The notes beneath the pieces were generated by a model, which was not told the origin of the DNA, ran no database searches, and saw nothing but the letters and a program-made list of their open reading frames with translations. Made by a program: the position numbers and the translations under genes. Below, piece by piece: positions 1-9,144 of a stretch of 64,000 bases of DNA (its first letter is position 1; each line of letters opens with the position of its first letter). Origin of the DNA: an uncultured Flavobacteriaceae bacterium (GTDB lineage: Bacteria; Bacteroidota; Bacteroidia; Flavobacteriales; Flavobacteriaceae); the NCBI GenBank assembly GCA_913061125.1, contig CAJXUB010000006.1, positions 1 through 64,000 of the forward strand. The letters are read 5' to 3'.

Positions 1-892
1 GTTCAACAAAAATTTGGTGGCGTTCTTTATCAGAAAAACGGTTAATTTTATCTTCGATTGAAGGGCAGTACCGGGGGCCAATGCTTTGAATTCTGCCATT
101 AAACATCGGGGAACGATCAAACCCGCTTTTGAGCAGGTCGTGAACCTCTGGACTGGTGTATGTCATGTGGCAAGAGCGTTGCTCTTTTAATGGTGATGTG
201 GAGTTGAGATAAGAAAATTTGTGGGGTTGATCGTCCCCTGGTTGTTCAATCATTTTAGAAAAATCAAGAGAACGTCCATCAACTCGGGGAGGAGTACCAG
301 TCTTCATTCGCCCTGAATCAAATCCTAAATCAATTAATTGTTCAGTAATTCCTGTTGCGGCTTTTTCACCCGCTCGTCCACCTCCAAAATTCTTCTCACC
401 TATATGAATAAGCCCGTTAAGAAAAGTCCCGTTTGTTAGAACCACAGAGCGGGACTTAATCTCGAGGCCTAAAGACGTTTTGACGCCAATGCAAGCGCCA
501 TTCTTCACAATGATGCCAACAACCATTTCTTGGTAAAAATCAAGGTTAGGGGTTTGCTCCAACATCAATCGCCAGTCTTCGGCAAAACGCATGCGATCGC
601 TCTGAACTCTGGGGCTCCACATGGCAGGCCCTTTGGATTTGTTTAGCATCTTGAACTGGATGGCTGAGGTATCGCTAACAATACCACTGTATCCGCCCAA
701 AGCATCAATTTCTCGTACAATTTGACCCTTGGCTATACCGCCCATGGCAGGATTACAGGACATTTGAGCAATATTCTGAAGGTTCATTGTAACCAACAAG
801 GTGCTGCTTCCCATATTTGCAGCGGCAGCGGCGGCTTCACTACCGGCATGACCACCACCAACGACTATGACATCATAGGTTTTATCGAACAT
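1..892 (-). CDS. mnmG: tRNA uridine-5-carboxymethylaminomethyl synthesis enzyme MnmG (GidA), partial
   Basis: Read on the minus strand from ATG at 892; about 297 residues are visible and the rest lies beyond the left edge. The N-terminus has the FAD-binding Rossmann motif GGGHAG at residues 12-17 and the family motif SCNPAMGGIAKG at about 45-56, followed by further MnmG-typical blocks such as GGRAGEKAATGITEQL. The family is an FAD/NADH enzyme that works with MnmE (TrmE) to modify the wobble uridine of certain tRNAs in the cytoplasm. It lies 54 nt downstream of ybeY in the same orientation, and a parS palindrome occupies part of that gap. Function is known from the family; identification is secure. 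Confidence 0.95.
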   Translation of the reverse strand, partial: MFDKTYDVIVVGGGHAGSEAAAAAANMGSSTLLVTMNLQNIAQMSCNPAMGGIAKGQIVREIDALGGYSGIVSDTSAIQFKMLNKSKGPAMWSPRVQSDRMRFAEDWRLMLEQTPNLDFYQEMVVGIIVKNGACIGVKTSLGLEIKSRSVVLTNGTFLNGLIHIGEKNFGGGRAGEKAATGITEQLIDLGFDSGRMKTGTPPRVDGRSLDFSKMIEQPGDDQPHKFSYLNSTSPLKEQRSCHMTYTSPEVHDLLKSGFDRSPMFNGRIQSIGPRYCPSIEDKINRFSDKERHQIFVE

Positions 893-903
893 AATTTAAT
901 CGC

Positions 904-923
904 ATTGTTCCACGTGGAACAAT
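904..923. promoter_or_regulatory. parS-type ParB-binding palindrome
   Basis: Positions 906-921 read TGTTCCACGTGGAACA, a perfect 16-bp palindrome that matches the bacterial parS consensus (TGTTnCACGTGnAACA). The symmetry extends one AT pair on each side and then a further pair, making 20 bp (904-923). It lies in the non-coding gap between the ybeY stop and the mnmG start. It is the only such site I see in the window. In other bacteria parS sites are bound by ParB and cluster near oriC, often close to gidA/mnmG. Binding here is inferred, not shown. Confidence 0.85.
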
Positions 924-929
924 TGTTTG

Positions 930-937
930 CAAATATA
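930..937 (-). promoter_or_regulatory. possible -7 element of an mnmG promoter
   Basis: On the minus strand the sequence reads TATATTTG, a perfect TAnnTTTG element, 37 nt before the mnmG ATG. No convincing TTTG element is present about 20 nt further upstream. If it is active, transcription would begin close to position 923, the edge of the parS palindrome, so ParB bound there could affect mnmG transcription. Confidence 0.35.
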
Positions 938-946
938 ATGTTATAT

Positions 947-1360
947 CTACAAATTGAGTTTAGAAATATAGTAGTTCTCTTTACCTCGCATTTGTTCTTT
1001 TTGATCATTCGTCTTGTCGTTGTAACCGCAAAGGTGTAAAACACCGTGTGCCATAATCCTTGCAAGTTCTAAGTCAAATGTCACATCGTAGAGTTTCGCA
1101 TTGTCTTTGATGCGGTCTATGGAAATACATACATCGCCAGATAGGTAGCTTCCTTGACTGTAATCAAAAGTGATAACGTCTGTAAGTGTGTGGTGGTTCA
1201 GATATTGAATGTTTAAATCGAGTAATTGTTCGTCGCTACAAAACACTATTGAGAGATCACCCAACTTGAATTGTTCTTCTGAAATGAGAGATGAAAGCCA
1301 TGATGAATGACTAGACTCACTGCAAAGCTTGAAGTCGTTACGGCTGATAAATTCAATCAT
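947..1360 (-). CDS. ybeY: endoribonuclease YbeY (rRNA maturation factor)
   Basis: 137 residues, the usual length for the family. The zinc-binding signature is present as HGVLHLCGYND at 105-115, with His105 and His109 as the first two ligands. The third ligand position, usually His, is Asp115 here; I believe this is common in Bacteroidota YbeY proteins. YbeY is a single-strand endoribonuclease involved in 16S rRNA 3'-end processing and ribosome quality control. Its start overlaps the end of the upstream large membrane protein by 8 nt, so the two are probably cotranscribed, with mnmG following. Confidence 0.93.
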   Translation of the reverse strand: MIEFISRNDFKLCSESSHSSWLSSLISEEQFKLGDLSIVFCSDEQLLDLNIQYLNHHTLTDVITFDYSQGSYLSGDVCISIDRIKDNAKLYDVTFDLELARIMAHGVLHLCGYNDKTNDQKEQMRGKENYYISKLNL

Positions 1361-4300
1361 ATTGCTTTTTAAAATAATTAATAACGCGCTGGTTCAGTGA
1401 CTGTCGCAAAGGTAATGATTGTCTGTTGAGAACATCTTTAGCGTTAAACAACCGCTTTATTTCTGAGGGGAAAGAATCTGAAGATTGTTTAAAATCTTGA
1501 GTATTGAATCGTGCGGTTCTTTTTTGTTCAATTCCCTGCTTCTTGATGGCCTTGTCAAGCTTGAGATATTGATATTTTAAAGCCTGCATCTGAGCCATTG
1601 TTTTTTTTGTAACTCCTTGATTTAGAAGCAGTTGCTCTAATTTTTCCATAGCATCGATCGTAGATTTTCCCCGAGCATTCTGTCCCTTTTGTTGAAGCAA
1701 GTCCGACAGTGCTTTACGTAGTGCTTGTTGCTTTTGATACAACTGAAAAAGAGCTTCGCTAGACTCTTCACTGTCACCTAGCCCACCATTGGGACTGTCT
1801 TTTCCTGAGCTGCCCTGTTGTTGTGTTGGGCTATCTTGATTTTTGCTTTCACCACTATTGGTCGTTCCTGATCCGCTTTCGGACCCTTCATTGTCCTCTT
1901 CTTCTTGACCTTTTAAAAACTCCTCGGCCTGTTGTTTGAGCGCCTCCTGACTCATAATAATATCAGGCAACTGCATCTCGCCCTGACCCTGGCCTGGACT
2001 CATTTGAAGTTGCATTTCCATAGAGTTTAGGGCATTGCTTAACAAGTCAGCCAAACTGTTGGTCGAGGTGATCACATATTGTTGTGCGCCTGTGGCTTTG
2101 TAAGTGTCGTTTTCGGAAAATAAACGCAGTGCTTTGTCCATATTAGAATTTATATTCTCTACCTCTGTGTTGATCCTTTCAGAAACAAGCGGCTGTCTGA
2201 GGGACAATACAAACAAACTATCATCTATATGTTCAAAATGGGTTTTTAGGTTGTTTTGGTAAATCAAATTTTTGGCATAAAGACTTGGAACGGATGAATT
2301 CGATTTAAACCGTTGCATTAAATCTTCTTGTTCAAATGAAAACAATAATAAATTATCCAAAATTTGGCGAAGCATTGCAACATCTTCTTGCAATTGTTGT
2401 TGCCCACCTGATGACATTTGTTGAGACATCTTATCAGAAATTTGCATCATTTTTTGAGCCGCTTTTCGTTGCTCTTTTTGGGCCTTCTTGTTTAGATTTG
2501 ACTTGTTTCCAAGATCGTTTTGTAATTTTTTTTGTTTCAGTATTTCGAGTGCATTTTTCTGATTTTCAGAAATAGACCGCTCTTCTTTTTTGGTGTCGGG
2601 GACAGAAATTGGTTTTGTCAATTCGCGGTTGCGTTTTCGAAGGTCGTCCAAGGCCTTAGACAGGGCATTGAAAGCTTGATTGACCTCCTTTTGTTTGGCT
2701 GGCGTATTCTTGTCTTGGAGTTGTTCAGACAGGCGGTCTTGCTCTTTGGCAAGAGTCGATAGTTTTTGCTGTAACTGCGCAGCTTTTTGAGCTACATAAT
2801 AGCGTTTTGTTAGTTCTAACATTTGCTCCAAACTGCGCTGATTCGTCTGGTTTTTTTGAGACAATTTTTCAACGCGCTCCAGCAATTCTTCCTTATTAAG
2901 TTTGTTCATCAATTCGCGCAGATCCTCTAGCTCTTTTTTGGTCTCTTCGGAACGTTTTTTTTGATTCTCAAGGCGCTGAAGCAACTTTTTTCTTTCATCT
3001 GATTTGTCTTGTGATTTTTGAGAATCGTCTAAGGATTGAGACATCTTTTTTGTAAAACGCTGCATAACCGTATTCTGCTGTTCTTGCCGCTCTAAAATCG
3101 CTCGGATGTTTTGACGGTCATTAAACCCCAATTTGTCCTTTTGTCTCAACATTCGAATGGGTTCAGAATCAGAGGCCTTTTGAGGGCTGTTCGATAGTTT
3201 GTTTTCTAAATCTTGAAGTGCATCTTGTTGAGCATTTAAACGCTCTTGTTCAATTCGGTTTTCACTCTTAAAATCATAATAAAACAACGCCGATCGGGTG
3301 CTGTTGGGATTTGGAAAAGGATCGGTATCTAAAACCTCAAAATACAGCTGATAACTTGTGTCTGGCACAAGCTCTAATGCATTTGGAAACGTGTAAAAGA
3401 AATCCAAGCGGTCTTTGTTAAAAGACGTTATTTCTACGGTTGTTTGGTCGTCTTTGTCAGAAGTAGGAGCATAATGCAACAACACCTTTGAAACACCATA
3501 ATCATCGGACATTTGTCCATAAAAATATAACGGTGCTTTTATTTGATCGCCTTCTTTAACTTGAAGGTTCAGTTTGGGTGGTTGATCTGGTTTGACCTCA
3601 ATTTTAGACTCCAAAGTTTCATAATCTTTCAAGTTAGAATTGCTTGTTTTTAGAATGTATTTAAAATTAGAAAACAGGCGCTTGGCAAATGAAAATTCAT
3701 CCCCTTTTTTGTCCAGAAAAAAGGTTTGCTTGTTAGCAACAAGTGCAACGGTGTCGGTTGCTGCTGTTTGTATCGCCCATGAAACTCTTGTGCCTTCCGG
3801 AACAACAATATTACTGAAACTAGAAACGTCTTTGGATTTTAAGTTTGTATGTGCCGGGAAGTTGAGGTGTAGTTTTTGGGATAATATTTGCGGGGCCTTA
3901 ACCACGGTCAAGGTATAGGTTTCGGAAATCACATCGCCTGACACCAGCTGAAATTTCTGGTCCTGTTTTGGTTGTGAAAATTCAAATTCAAATTGATTGT
4001 TGCTTTGTTTATTTAAGTAATACGCCTGTCCGTTGAGAACAATTTGCACCTCCTCTGGAAGAATGCTTCCCTGAGTAGTAACTTGAAGTGTAAAAGAGGT
4101 GTTTTCAATGGTGGTTAAGCTGTCATCGTTCAATTTAAACACAAAAGGGGCCGGCGGCGAATATGCGGTATTATAGTTGACCACGCGCTTAAGACTATTC
4201 TCAATATTGTTTTGATTGCCAAAAAGATAAAATGGGGCTAGCACAATAAAAGGGGCTAAGGTATATTTTAGATAGCGAAGGTTGTCTTTTAAATTGACGG

Positions 4301-4724
4301 CATTAACAAAAGAAAATGAATTGAATTCCAGCGCCTTTTGTTCTACGCTGGCAAGAAGAAGTTCTGTTTTTTCAAGGCGATTTAATTGTATGGTATTCAA
4401 TAATTTATCTTTAATTTCAGGAAAGAAGGTGCCAATTAGAATTGCGGCCTCTTCATTGCTTAGGCCCTTGGTGACTTTAAAATATCTGAGAAGAGGATGC
4501 AGTACAAAGCGATAAAACAAAAAACTCTCAAACATCACCAAACTCCAAAAAACTACAGTCCTACCCAGAGTAGAAAGCCAAAAAAGATGCTCAACAAAAA
4601 CCCAAAAAATAGCATACAGTAACCCAAAACCAAGAAACAACAACACCCCTTTGATCACTGCGCTAAAGTGATAACGTCTTATAAAAGACTCCAAATTGCT
4701 GAGGGTTGTGTTGAAATGTACCAA
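1353..4724 (-). CDS. large membrane-anchored coiled-coil protein (DUF4175-like)
   Basis: 1123 residues. Two hydrophobic segments near residues 22-48 and 53-76 and a third near 152-170 put the N-terminus in the inner membrane. A beta-rich region follows to about residue 480. Then come long stretches rich in Lys, Glu, Gln and Leu (about 480-800) that look like coiled coil, a Gln/Gly patch near 910 and an acidic Ser/Gly-rich linker at about 940-990. The arrangement matches the DUF4175-like proteins found beside ybeY and mnmG in Bacteroidota. No molecular function is established that I know of; a role at the cell envelope is a guess. The reading begins at TTG (4724); no ATG or GTG start lies upstream in frame before a stop at 4758. 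Confidence 0.75.
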   Translation of the reverse strand: MVHFNTTLSNLESFIRRYHFSAVIKGVLLFLGFGLLYAIFWVFVEHLFWLSTLGRTVVFWSLVMFESFLFYRFVLHPLLRYFKVTKGLSNEEAAILIGTFFPEIKDKLLNTIQLNRLEKTELLLASVEQKALEFNSFSFVNAVNLKDNLRYLKYTLAPFIVLAPFYLFGNQNNIENSLKRVVNYNTAYSPPAPFVFKLNDDSLTTIENTSFTLQVTTQGSILPEEVQIVLNGQAYYLNKQSNNQFEFEFSQPKQDQKFQLVSGDVISETYTLTVVKAPQILSQKLHLNFPAHTNLKSKDVSSFSNIVVPEGTRVSWAIQTAATDTVALVANKQTFFLDKKGDEFSFAKRLFSNFKYILKTSNSNLKDYETLESKIEVKPDQPPKLNLQVKEGDQIKAPLYFYGQMSDDYGVSKVLLHYAPTSDKDDQTTVEITSFNKDRLDFFYTFPNALELVPDTSYQLYFEVLDTDPFPNPNSTRSALFYYDFKSENRIEQERLNAQQDALQDLENKLSNSPQKASDSEPIRMLRQKDKLGFNDRQNIRAILERQEQQNTVMQRFTKKMSQSLDDSQKSQDKSDERKKLLQRLENQKKRSEETKKELEDLRELMNKLNKEELLERVEKLSQKNQTNQRSLEQMLELTKRYYVAQKAAQLQQKLSTLAKEQDRLSEQLQDKNTPAKQKEVNQAFNALSKALDDLRKRNRELTKPISVPDTKKEERSISENQKNALEILKQKKLQNDLGNKSNLNKKAQKEQRKAAQKMMQISDKMSQQMSSGGQQQLQEDVAMLRQILDNLLLFSFEQEDLMQRFKSNSSVPSLYAKNLIYQNNLKTHFEHIDDSLFVLSLRQPLVSERINTEVENINSNMDKALRLFSENDTYKATGAQQYVITSTNSLADLLSNALNSMEMQLQMSPGQGQGEMQLPDIIMSQEALKQQAEEFLKGQEEEDNEGSESGSGTTNSGESKNQDSPTQQQGSSGKDSPNGGLGDSEESSEALFQLYQKQQALRKALSDLLQQKGQNARGKSTIDAMEKLEQLLLNQGVTKKTMAQMQALKYQYLKLDKAIKKQGIEQKRTARFNTQDFKQSSDSFPSEIKRLFNAKDVLNRQSLPLRQSLNQRVINYFKKQYD

Positions 4725-4802
4725 AAGATGATTATAACGCCGTAAATCTACAATAATTCATAACACAAAATAAACTAAAACCTTCAAAAGCTGAGTGGTT
4801 TT

Positions 4803-4834
4803 TTTGGGGGTTCGACGCAAGGCCTCTATCTTTG
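4803..4834 (+). promoter_or_regulatory. gltX promoter
   Basis: TTTG at 4803-4806, a 20-nt spacer and TATCTTTG at 4827-4834 match the Bacteroidota sigma-factor consensus. Initiation would fall near 4841, about 11 nt before the ATG at 4852. This decides the gltX start, because the in-frame GTG at 4795 lies upstream of the promoter. Confidence 0.7.
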
Positions 4835-4851
4835 TTGTATTAATTTTAACC

Positions 4852-6372
4852 ATGAATCGTACAGTTCGAGTGAGATTTGCGCCAAGCCCCACGGGGCCGT
4901 TACACATAGGTGGAGTGCGCACAGCCTTGTTTAATTACCTTTTTGCTAAAAAACACAACGGACGCTTTATTTTGCGTATTGAAGACACCGACCAAAACAG
5001 ACTGGTTGAGGGTGCCGAAAGTTACATCACAGAAGCGTTAAACTGGTGTAACATTCCCTGCGATGAGGGGCCAAAAAAAGAGGGGGGGGTTGGCCCATAC
5101 AGACAAAGCGACCGCCAGTCTATATACAAAAAACACATCCAATTATTGCTAGATAAGGGGCGTGCGTATTATGCGTTCGATTCCCCTGAAAGTCTAGATT
5201 TGGAACGTAAGAGTCACGAAAAACAGGGTAAAACATTTATTTACAATTGGCACAACAGAACTAAAGGGCGGTTGATCAATTCTTTGGTTTTGACCGAAGA
5301 CGAAACGCAACAAAAAATCTCCGATGGGATACCCTTCGTTATCCGATTTTTATCCCCACAAAACCAAGAAATTGAGCTGGAGGATGTCATTCGGGGCAAG
5401 ATCACAATTGACAGCAATACACTAGACGACAAAATACTGTACAAATCGGACGGGATGCCAACGTATCATCTGGCAAATGTTGTTGACGATCATTTGATGG
5501 AAATTACACACGTCATTCGAGGCGAGGAGTGGCTCCCGTCGTTGGCTCTTCACAAACTGTTGTATGACGCTTTTGGCTGGGAAGCACCAAAATTTGCCCA
5601 TCTGCCGTTGATTCTTAAACCAACAGGTAAGGGGAAACTAAGTAAAAGAGATGGTGACAAGTTAGGGTTCCCGGTGTTTCCGTTAGAGTGGAACGATGGC
5701 ACGTCCAAAGCTGCGGGCTATAAAGAATCGGGGTATTTCCCAGAAGCAGTTACTAATTTCCTGGCGTTTTTGGGTTGGAATCCAGGCACCGAAGAAGAAT
5801 TGTTTCGTCTTGAAGAACTGATTAAACGGTTCAGTTTGGAACAGGTCAATAAATCGGGGGCTCGATTTGATCCTGAAAAAATAAAATGGTTCAACAGTCA
5901 TTATTTGCAACAAAAACCGGTCTCTGAATTAGCCGAATATTTCATAACAAGCACACCTCAACTTAAGGACTTCGACAACAGCTACGTCGAGCTCGTTGTT
6001 GGGTTGGTTAAAGAAAGAGCGTCGCTGGTATCGGAATTTTGGGGTCTTAGCCACTACTTTTTTCAACCCCCAAAAGAATACGACCCAAAAGCCCTTAAAA
6101 AAGCCTGGAAAGAGGAAACCCCAAATCTTATGTTGAATTTGATTGAGGTGTTGTCGACAACTGACGACCGAGAGGTTGAAATTTTAAAAAAAGAGGTAAA
6201 GTCGTGGATTAAGGATATGGGTGTTGGATTTGGTAAAATTATGATGCCTCTTAGAATTGCACTTGTGGGCGCGCTCGAGGGCGCAGATTTGTTTGATATC
6301 ATGCATTGTATTGGTAAAAAGGAAGTTATAAGCAGGATTCAATCACTTTTAGACAATCAAAACAGGTCCTAA
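4852..6372 (+). CDS. gltX: glutamate--tRNA ligase
   Basis: 506 residues from ATG 4852. The class I aminoacyl-tRNA synthetase signatures are clear: PSPTGPLHIG at 11-20 (HIGH motif) and KLSKR at 262-266 (KMSKS motif), the latter within GKGKLSKRDGDKLGFPVFPL, the form I associate with Bacteroidota GltX. It charges tRNA-Glu with glutamate in the cytoplasm. Reading could open at GTG 4795, but a good promoter sits between that codon and the ATG, so the longer form is rejected. It is divergent from the DUF4175-like gene and followed 58 nt later by lepA. No anomalies are seen. Confidence 0.96.
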   Translation: MNRTVRVRFAPSPTGPLHIGGVRTALFNYLFAKKHNGRFILRIEDTDQNRLVEGAESYITEALNWCNIPCDEGPKKEGGVGPYRQSDRQSIYKKHIQLLLDKGRAYYAFDSPESLDLERKSHEKQGKTFIYNWHNRTKGRLINSLVLTEDETQQKISDGIPFVIRFLSPQNQEIELEDVIRGKITIDSNTLDDKILYKSDGMPTYHLANVVDDHLMEITHVIRGEEWLPSLALHKLLYDAFGWEAPKFAHLPLILKPTGKGKLSKRDGDKLGFPVFPLEWNDGTSKAAGYKESGYFPEAVTNFLAFLGWNPGTEEELFRLEELIKRFSLEQVNKSGARFDPEKIKWFNSHYLQQKPVSELAEYFITSTPQLKDFDNSYVELVVGLVKERASLVSEFWGLSHYFFQPPKEYDPKALKKAWKEETPNLMLNLIEVLSTTDDREVEILKKEVKSWIKDMGVGFGKIMMPLRIALVGALEGADLFDIMHCIGKKEVISRIQSLLDNQNRS

Positions 6373-6386
6373 AGCAGTCATTTATT

Positions 6387-6416
6387 TTTGATTACTTTTG
6401 TGATCCACTAATTTAC
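6387..6416 (+). promoter_or_regulatory. possible lepA promoter
   Basis: TTTG (6387-6390), an 18-nt spacer and TAATTTAC (6409-6416, six of eight matches to TAnnTTTG including the leading TA) lie just before the lepA ATG at 6431. The fit is moderate; lepA may also be transcribed from the gltX promoter. Confidence 0.35.
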
Positions 6417-6430
6417 GTCGCTGAACGCCC

Positions 6431-8227
6431 ATGAAAAACATTCGAAATTTCTGTATCATCGCTCACATAGACCACGGGAAGAGCACCCTAGCAGACCGCC
6501 TTTTAGATTTCACTGGTGCTGTTTCAGATCGAGAAAAACAAGACCAGTTGTTGGACAACATGGATCTGGAACGTGAGCGGGGAATTACAATTAAGTCACA
6601 TGCCATCCAAATGGAATACAGCTTCGAAGGAGAAACATATATTCTAAACCTAATTGACACCCCCGGCCACGTCGATTTTAGTTACGAAGTATCACGCTCG
6701 ATTGCAGCCTGTGAGGGGGCTTTGCTTGTGGTTGATGCCGCACAAAGCATCCAGGCCCAAACCATTTCAAACTTGTATTTGGCTCTTGAAAATGATTTGG
6801 AAATTATTCCCGTTCTAAATAAGGTTGATTTGCCAAGCGCAAATCCCGAGGAAGTTACAGATGACATTGTTGATTTGCTGGGTTGTGACCCTGATGAGGT
6901 TATTCCTGCAAGTGCCAAAACAGGAATTGGAATAAACGATATTTTAAAAGCCATCATTAAAACCATCCCACCTCCTGAAGGCGATCCCAACAAACCATTG
7001 CAAGCACTGGTTTTTGACTCGGTGTACAACCCCTTTAGAGGGGTAGAAACCTATTTTAAGGTTGTCAGTGGAAGCATCCGAAAAAACCAGAAAGTTAAAT
7101 TTATGGCCACAGGAAAAACCTACAGCGCGGACGAAGTTGGAACTCTAAATTTAACCCAAACACCAAAACAACACATTAAAACAGGTGATGTGGGCTATCT
7201 TATTACCGGAATAAAAGACGCCAGGGAGGTCAAAGTTGGTGACACCATAACAGACGCTGAACACCCAACACTTGAAATTGTTGATGGTTTTGAAGACGTA
7301 AAACCCATGGTTTTTGCCGGAATATACCCTGTTGATACTGAAGATTACGAAGAACTAAGAGCGTCGATGGAAAAACTTCAACTCAACGATGCCTCGTTGG
7401 TATTTCAGGCAGAAAGCTCGGCCGCACTGGGGTTTGGGTTCCGTTGCGGCTTTTTAGGAATGCTTCACTTGGAAATCATTCAAGAGCGTTTAGAAAGAGA
7501 GTTTAACATGACTGTGATTACCACAGTACCAAACGTATCCTACCACGCATACACAAGAAAAAATCCGGAAGAAGCAATTTTGCTTAACAACCCCTCCGAC
7601 TTGCCAGACCCCTCAACAATTGATCACATCGAGGAGCCTTTTATAAAAGCATCAATTATCACAAAATCGGACTATGTTGGCAATGTCATGTCGCTGTGTA
7701 TAGAAAAACGTGGCCAAATCACGAATCAAACTTACCTCACCACGGAACGTGTAGAGCTTAATTTTGACATGCCATTGGCGGAAATTGTTTTCGATTTTTA
7801 CGACCGATTAAAAACAGTTTCGAGGGGGTATGCCTCATTTGACTACTCACCAATTGGAATGAGAACATCAAAACTAGTTAGAGTGGATGTGTTGCTCAAC
7901 GGTCAAACGGTAGATGCGTTATCGGCGCTTATTCATTTGGATAATGCTCAAAAAATTGGACGAAAAATGTGTTCCAAACTTCGAGAGCTAATCCCGCGCC
8001 AACAATTTGACATCCCCATTCAAGCTGCTATTGGGTCAAAAATTATTTCCAGAGAAACAGTAAAAGCGGTTCGAAAAGATGTAACGGCAAAATGCTACGG
8101 TGGAGATATTTCAAGAAAACGCAAGCTTTTAGAGAACCAAAAAAAGGGTAAAAAACGCATGCGGCAAGTTGGAAGTGTCGAAATTCCTCAGGAAGCTTTT
8201 ATGGCGGTTTTGAAGCTGAACGACTAA
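6431..8227 (+). CDS. lepA: elongation factor 4 (LepA), ribosome back-translocating GTPase
   Basis: 598 residues, full length for the family. GTPase motifs: G1 AHIDHGKST at 11-19, G3 DTPGH at 76-80 and G4 NKVD at 130-133. The C-terminal half has the LepA-specific end with a Lys/Arg-rich tail ([20 protein letters not shown]) that contacts rRNA. EF4 acts on the translating ribosome and is often dispensable under standard conditions. It lies 58 nt downstream of gltX and may have its own weak promoter. Identification is secure. Confidence 0.97.
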   Translation: MKNIRNFCIIAHIDHGKSTLADRLLDFTGAVSDREKQDQLLDNMDLERERGITIKSHAIQMEYSFEGETYILNLIDTPGHVDFSYEVSRSIAACEGALLVVDAAQSIQAQTISNLYLALENDLEIIPVLNKVDLPSANPEEVTDDIVDLLGCDPDEVIPASAKTGIGINDILKAIIKTIPPPEGDPNKPLQALVFDSVYNPFRGVETYFKVVSGSIRKNQKVKFMATGKTYSADEVGTLNLTQTPKQHIKTGDVGYLITGIKDAREVKVGDTITDAEHPTLEIVDGFEDVKPMVFAGIYPVDTEDYEELRASMEKLQLNDASLVFQAESSAALGFGFRCGFLGMLHLEIIQERLEREFNMTVITTVPNVSYHAYTRKNPEEAILLNNPSDLPDPSTIDHIEEPFIKASIITKSDYVGNVMSLCIEKRGQITNQTYLTTERVELNFDMPLAEIVFDFYDRLKTVSRGYASFDYSPIGMRTSKLVRVDVLLNGQTVDALSALIHLDNAQKIGRKMCSKLRELIPRQQFDIPIQAAIGSKIISRETVKAVRKDVTAKCYGGDISRKRKLLENQKKGKKRMRQVGSVEIPQEAFMAVLKLND

Positions 8228-8295
8228 AACAGAAACCCTGCTTTTTTTATTTTCAAGGAAAGGGCTATATTTAAAACTCATTAATGCATTAAATA

Positions 8296-9144
8296 TTGAG
8301 TTTTAAAAAATTTAATACGATCGGAGTTGGTGTAGCATTTTCGCCAAATTTGCAAGCCAATATTTTTGAAGCTGCCAGGTTGGCTGTGTTTTTGAAGTGC
8401 GATCTTGTGTTGATTCATGTTGGACAAGAAAACGACAATAAAAAAGCGATTGTTGAACAACATTTGAACTCGTTTGGCGCAGAGAAATTGAATTATCGTA
8501 TTCTTTTTTTACCGGGAAATCCCGTAAATGTCATCCTGACAGCGATTAAAGAAAATACGATCGACCTGATGGTTTTAGGGGCTTTGAAACAAGAAAATTT
8601 TTTCAAATACTATTTAGGGTCTATTGCACGACAAATCACGCGACAAGCCTCGTGTTCCATCCTTTTGTTAATAAACCCCTCGGTAGAACGAGTCCCCTGC
8701 AATCACATTGTTGTGAATGGGCTAAAGGACCCCAAAACAAAAGACACCATTCAGAGCGCTTTTTTTGTGGGTTACAAGCTCAAAGCTTCGAAAATAACTG
8801 TGGTTGAGGAGGTTGCTCAAGAGGAGGTGAATGTCAAGGTAGATGACGACAAAACGCTACGGCAATCAACCATTGTACGCGAAAGGTTAATGATGCGAGA
8901 AAAAAAACGTGTGGAGAAACTCCTCCGCGAAATCCCTGAGGTTTATTCTAAAGATATTGTGGTTAAATCTCAAGCTATTTTTGGCAAAAGAGGGTATTCC
9001 ATAGGGCACTATGCACAGATTGTCAGGGCAGATCTTTTGGTGATGAATGCGCCCTCAAAAACATCGTTTTGGGATCGGTTATTTCCACACGATATTGAGC
9101 ATATTTTAGGAGAACTCCCAACTGACGTACTTATCATCAGATGA
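8296..9144 (+). CDS. universal stress protein, two UspA-like domains
   Basis: 282 residues. The N-terminal half (about 5-145) follows the UspA fold pattern, with a strand near GVGVAFSP and the ending DLMVLGALKQ...CSILLLINP. The second half (about 150-282) repeats it, ending ADLLVMNAPSK...DVLIIR. The glycine-rich ATP-binding motif of ATP-type Usp proteins (G2xG9GS/T) is at best degenerate (ALKQENFFKYYLGSIAR), so nucleotide binding is uncertain. The start is TTG at 8296; the ATG 12 nt upstream in frame runs into a stop after two codons. Its stop overlaps the ATG of the SulP gene (ATGA), so the two are translationally coupled and may work together. The partner and signal are unknown. Confidence 0.75.
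   Translation: MSFKKFNTIGVGVAFSPNLQANIFEAARLAVFLKCDLVLIHVGQENDNKKAIVEQHLNSFGAEKLNYRILFLPGNPVNVILTAIKENTIDLMVLGALKQENFFKYYLGSIARQITRQASCSILLLINPSVERVPCNHIVVNGLKDPKTKDTIQSAFFVGYKLKASKITVVEEVAQEEVNVKVDDDKTLRQSTIVRERLMMREKKRVEKLLREIPEVYSKDIVVKSQAIFGKRGYSIGHYAQIVRADLLVMNAPSKTSFWDRLFPHDIEHILGELPTDVLIIR

Noticed and set aside
4795-4851. In-frame GTG extension of gltX
   Set aside because: The promoter at 4803-4834 lies inside it, so this stretch is not in the mRNA.
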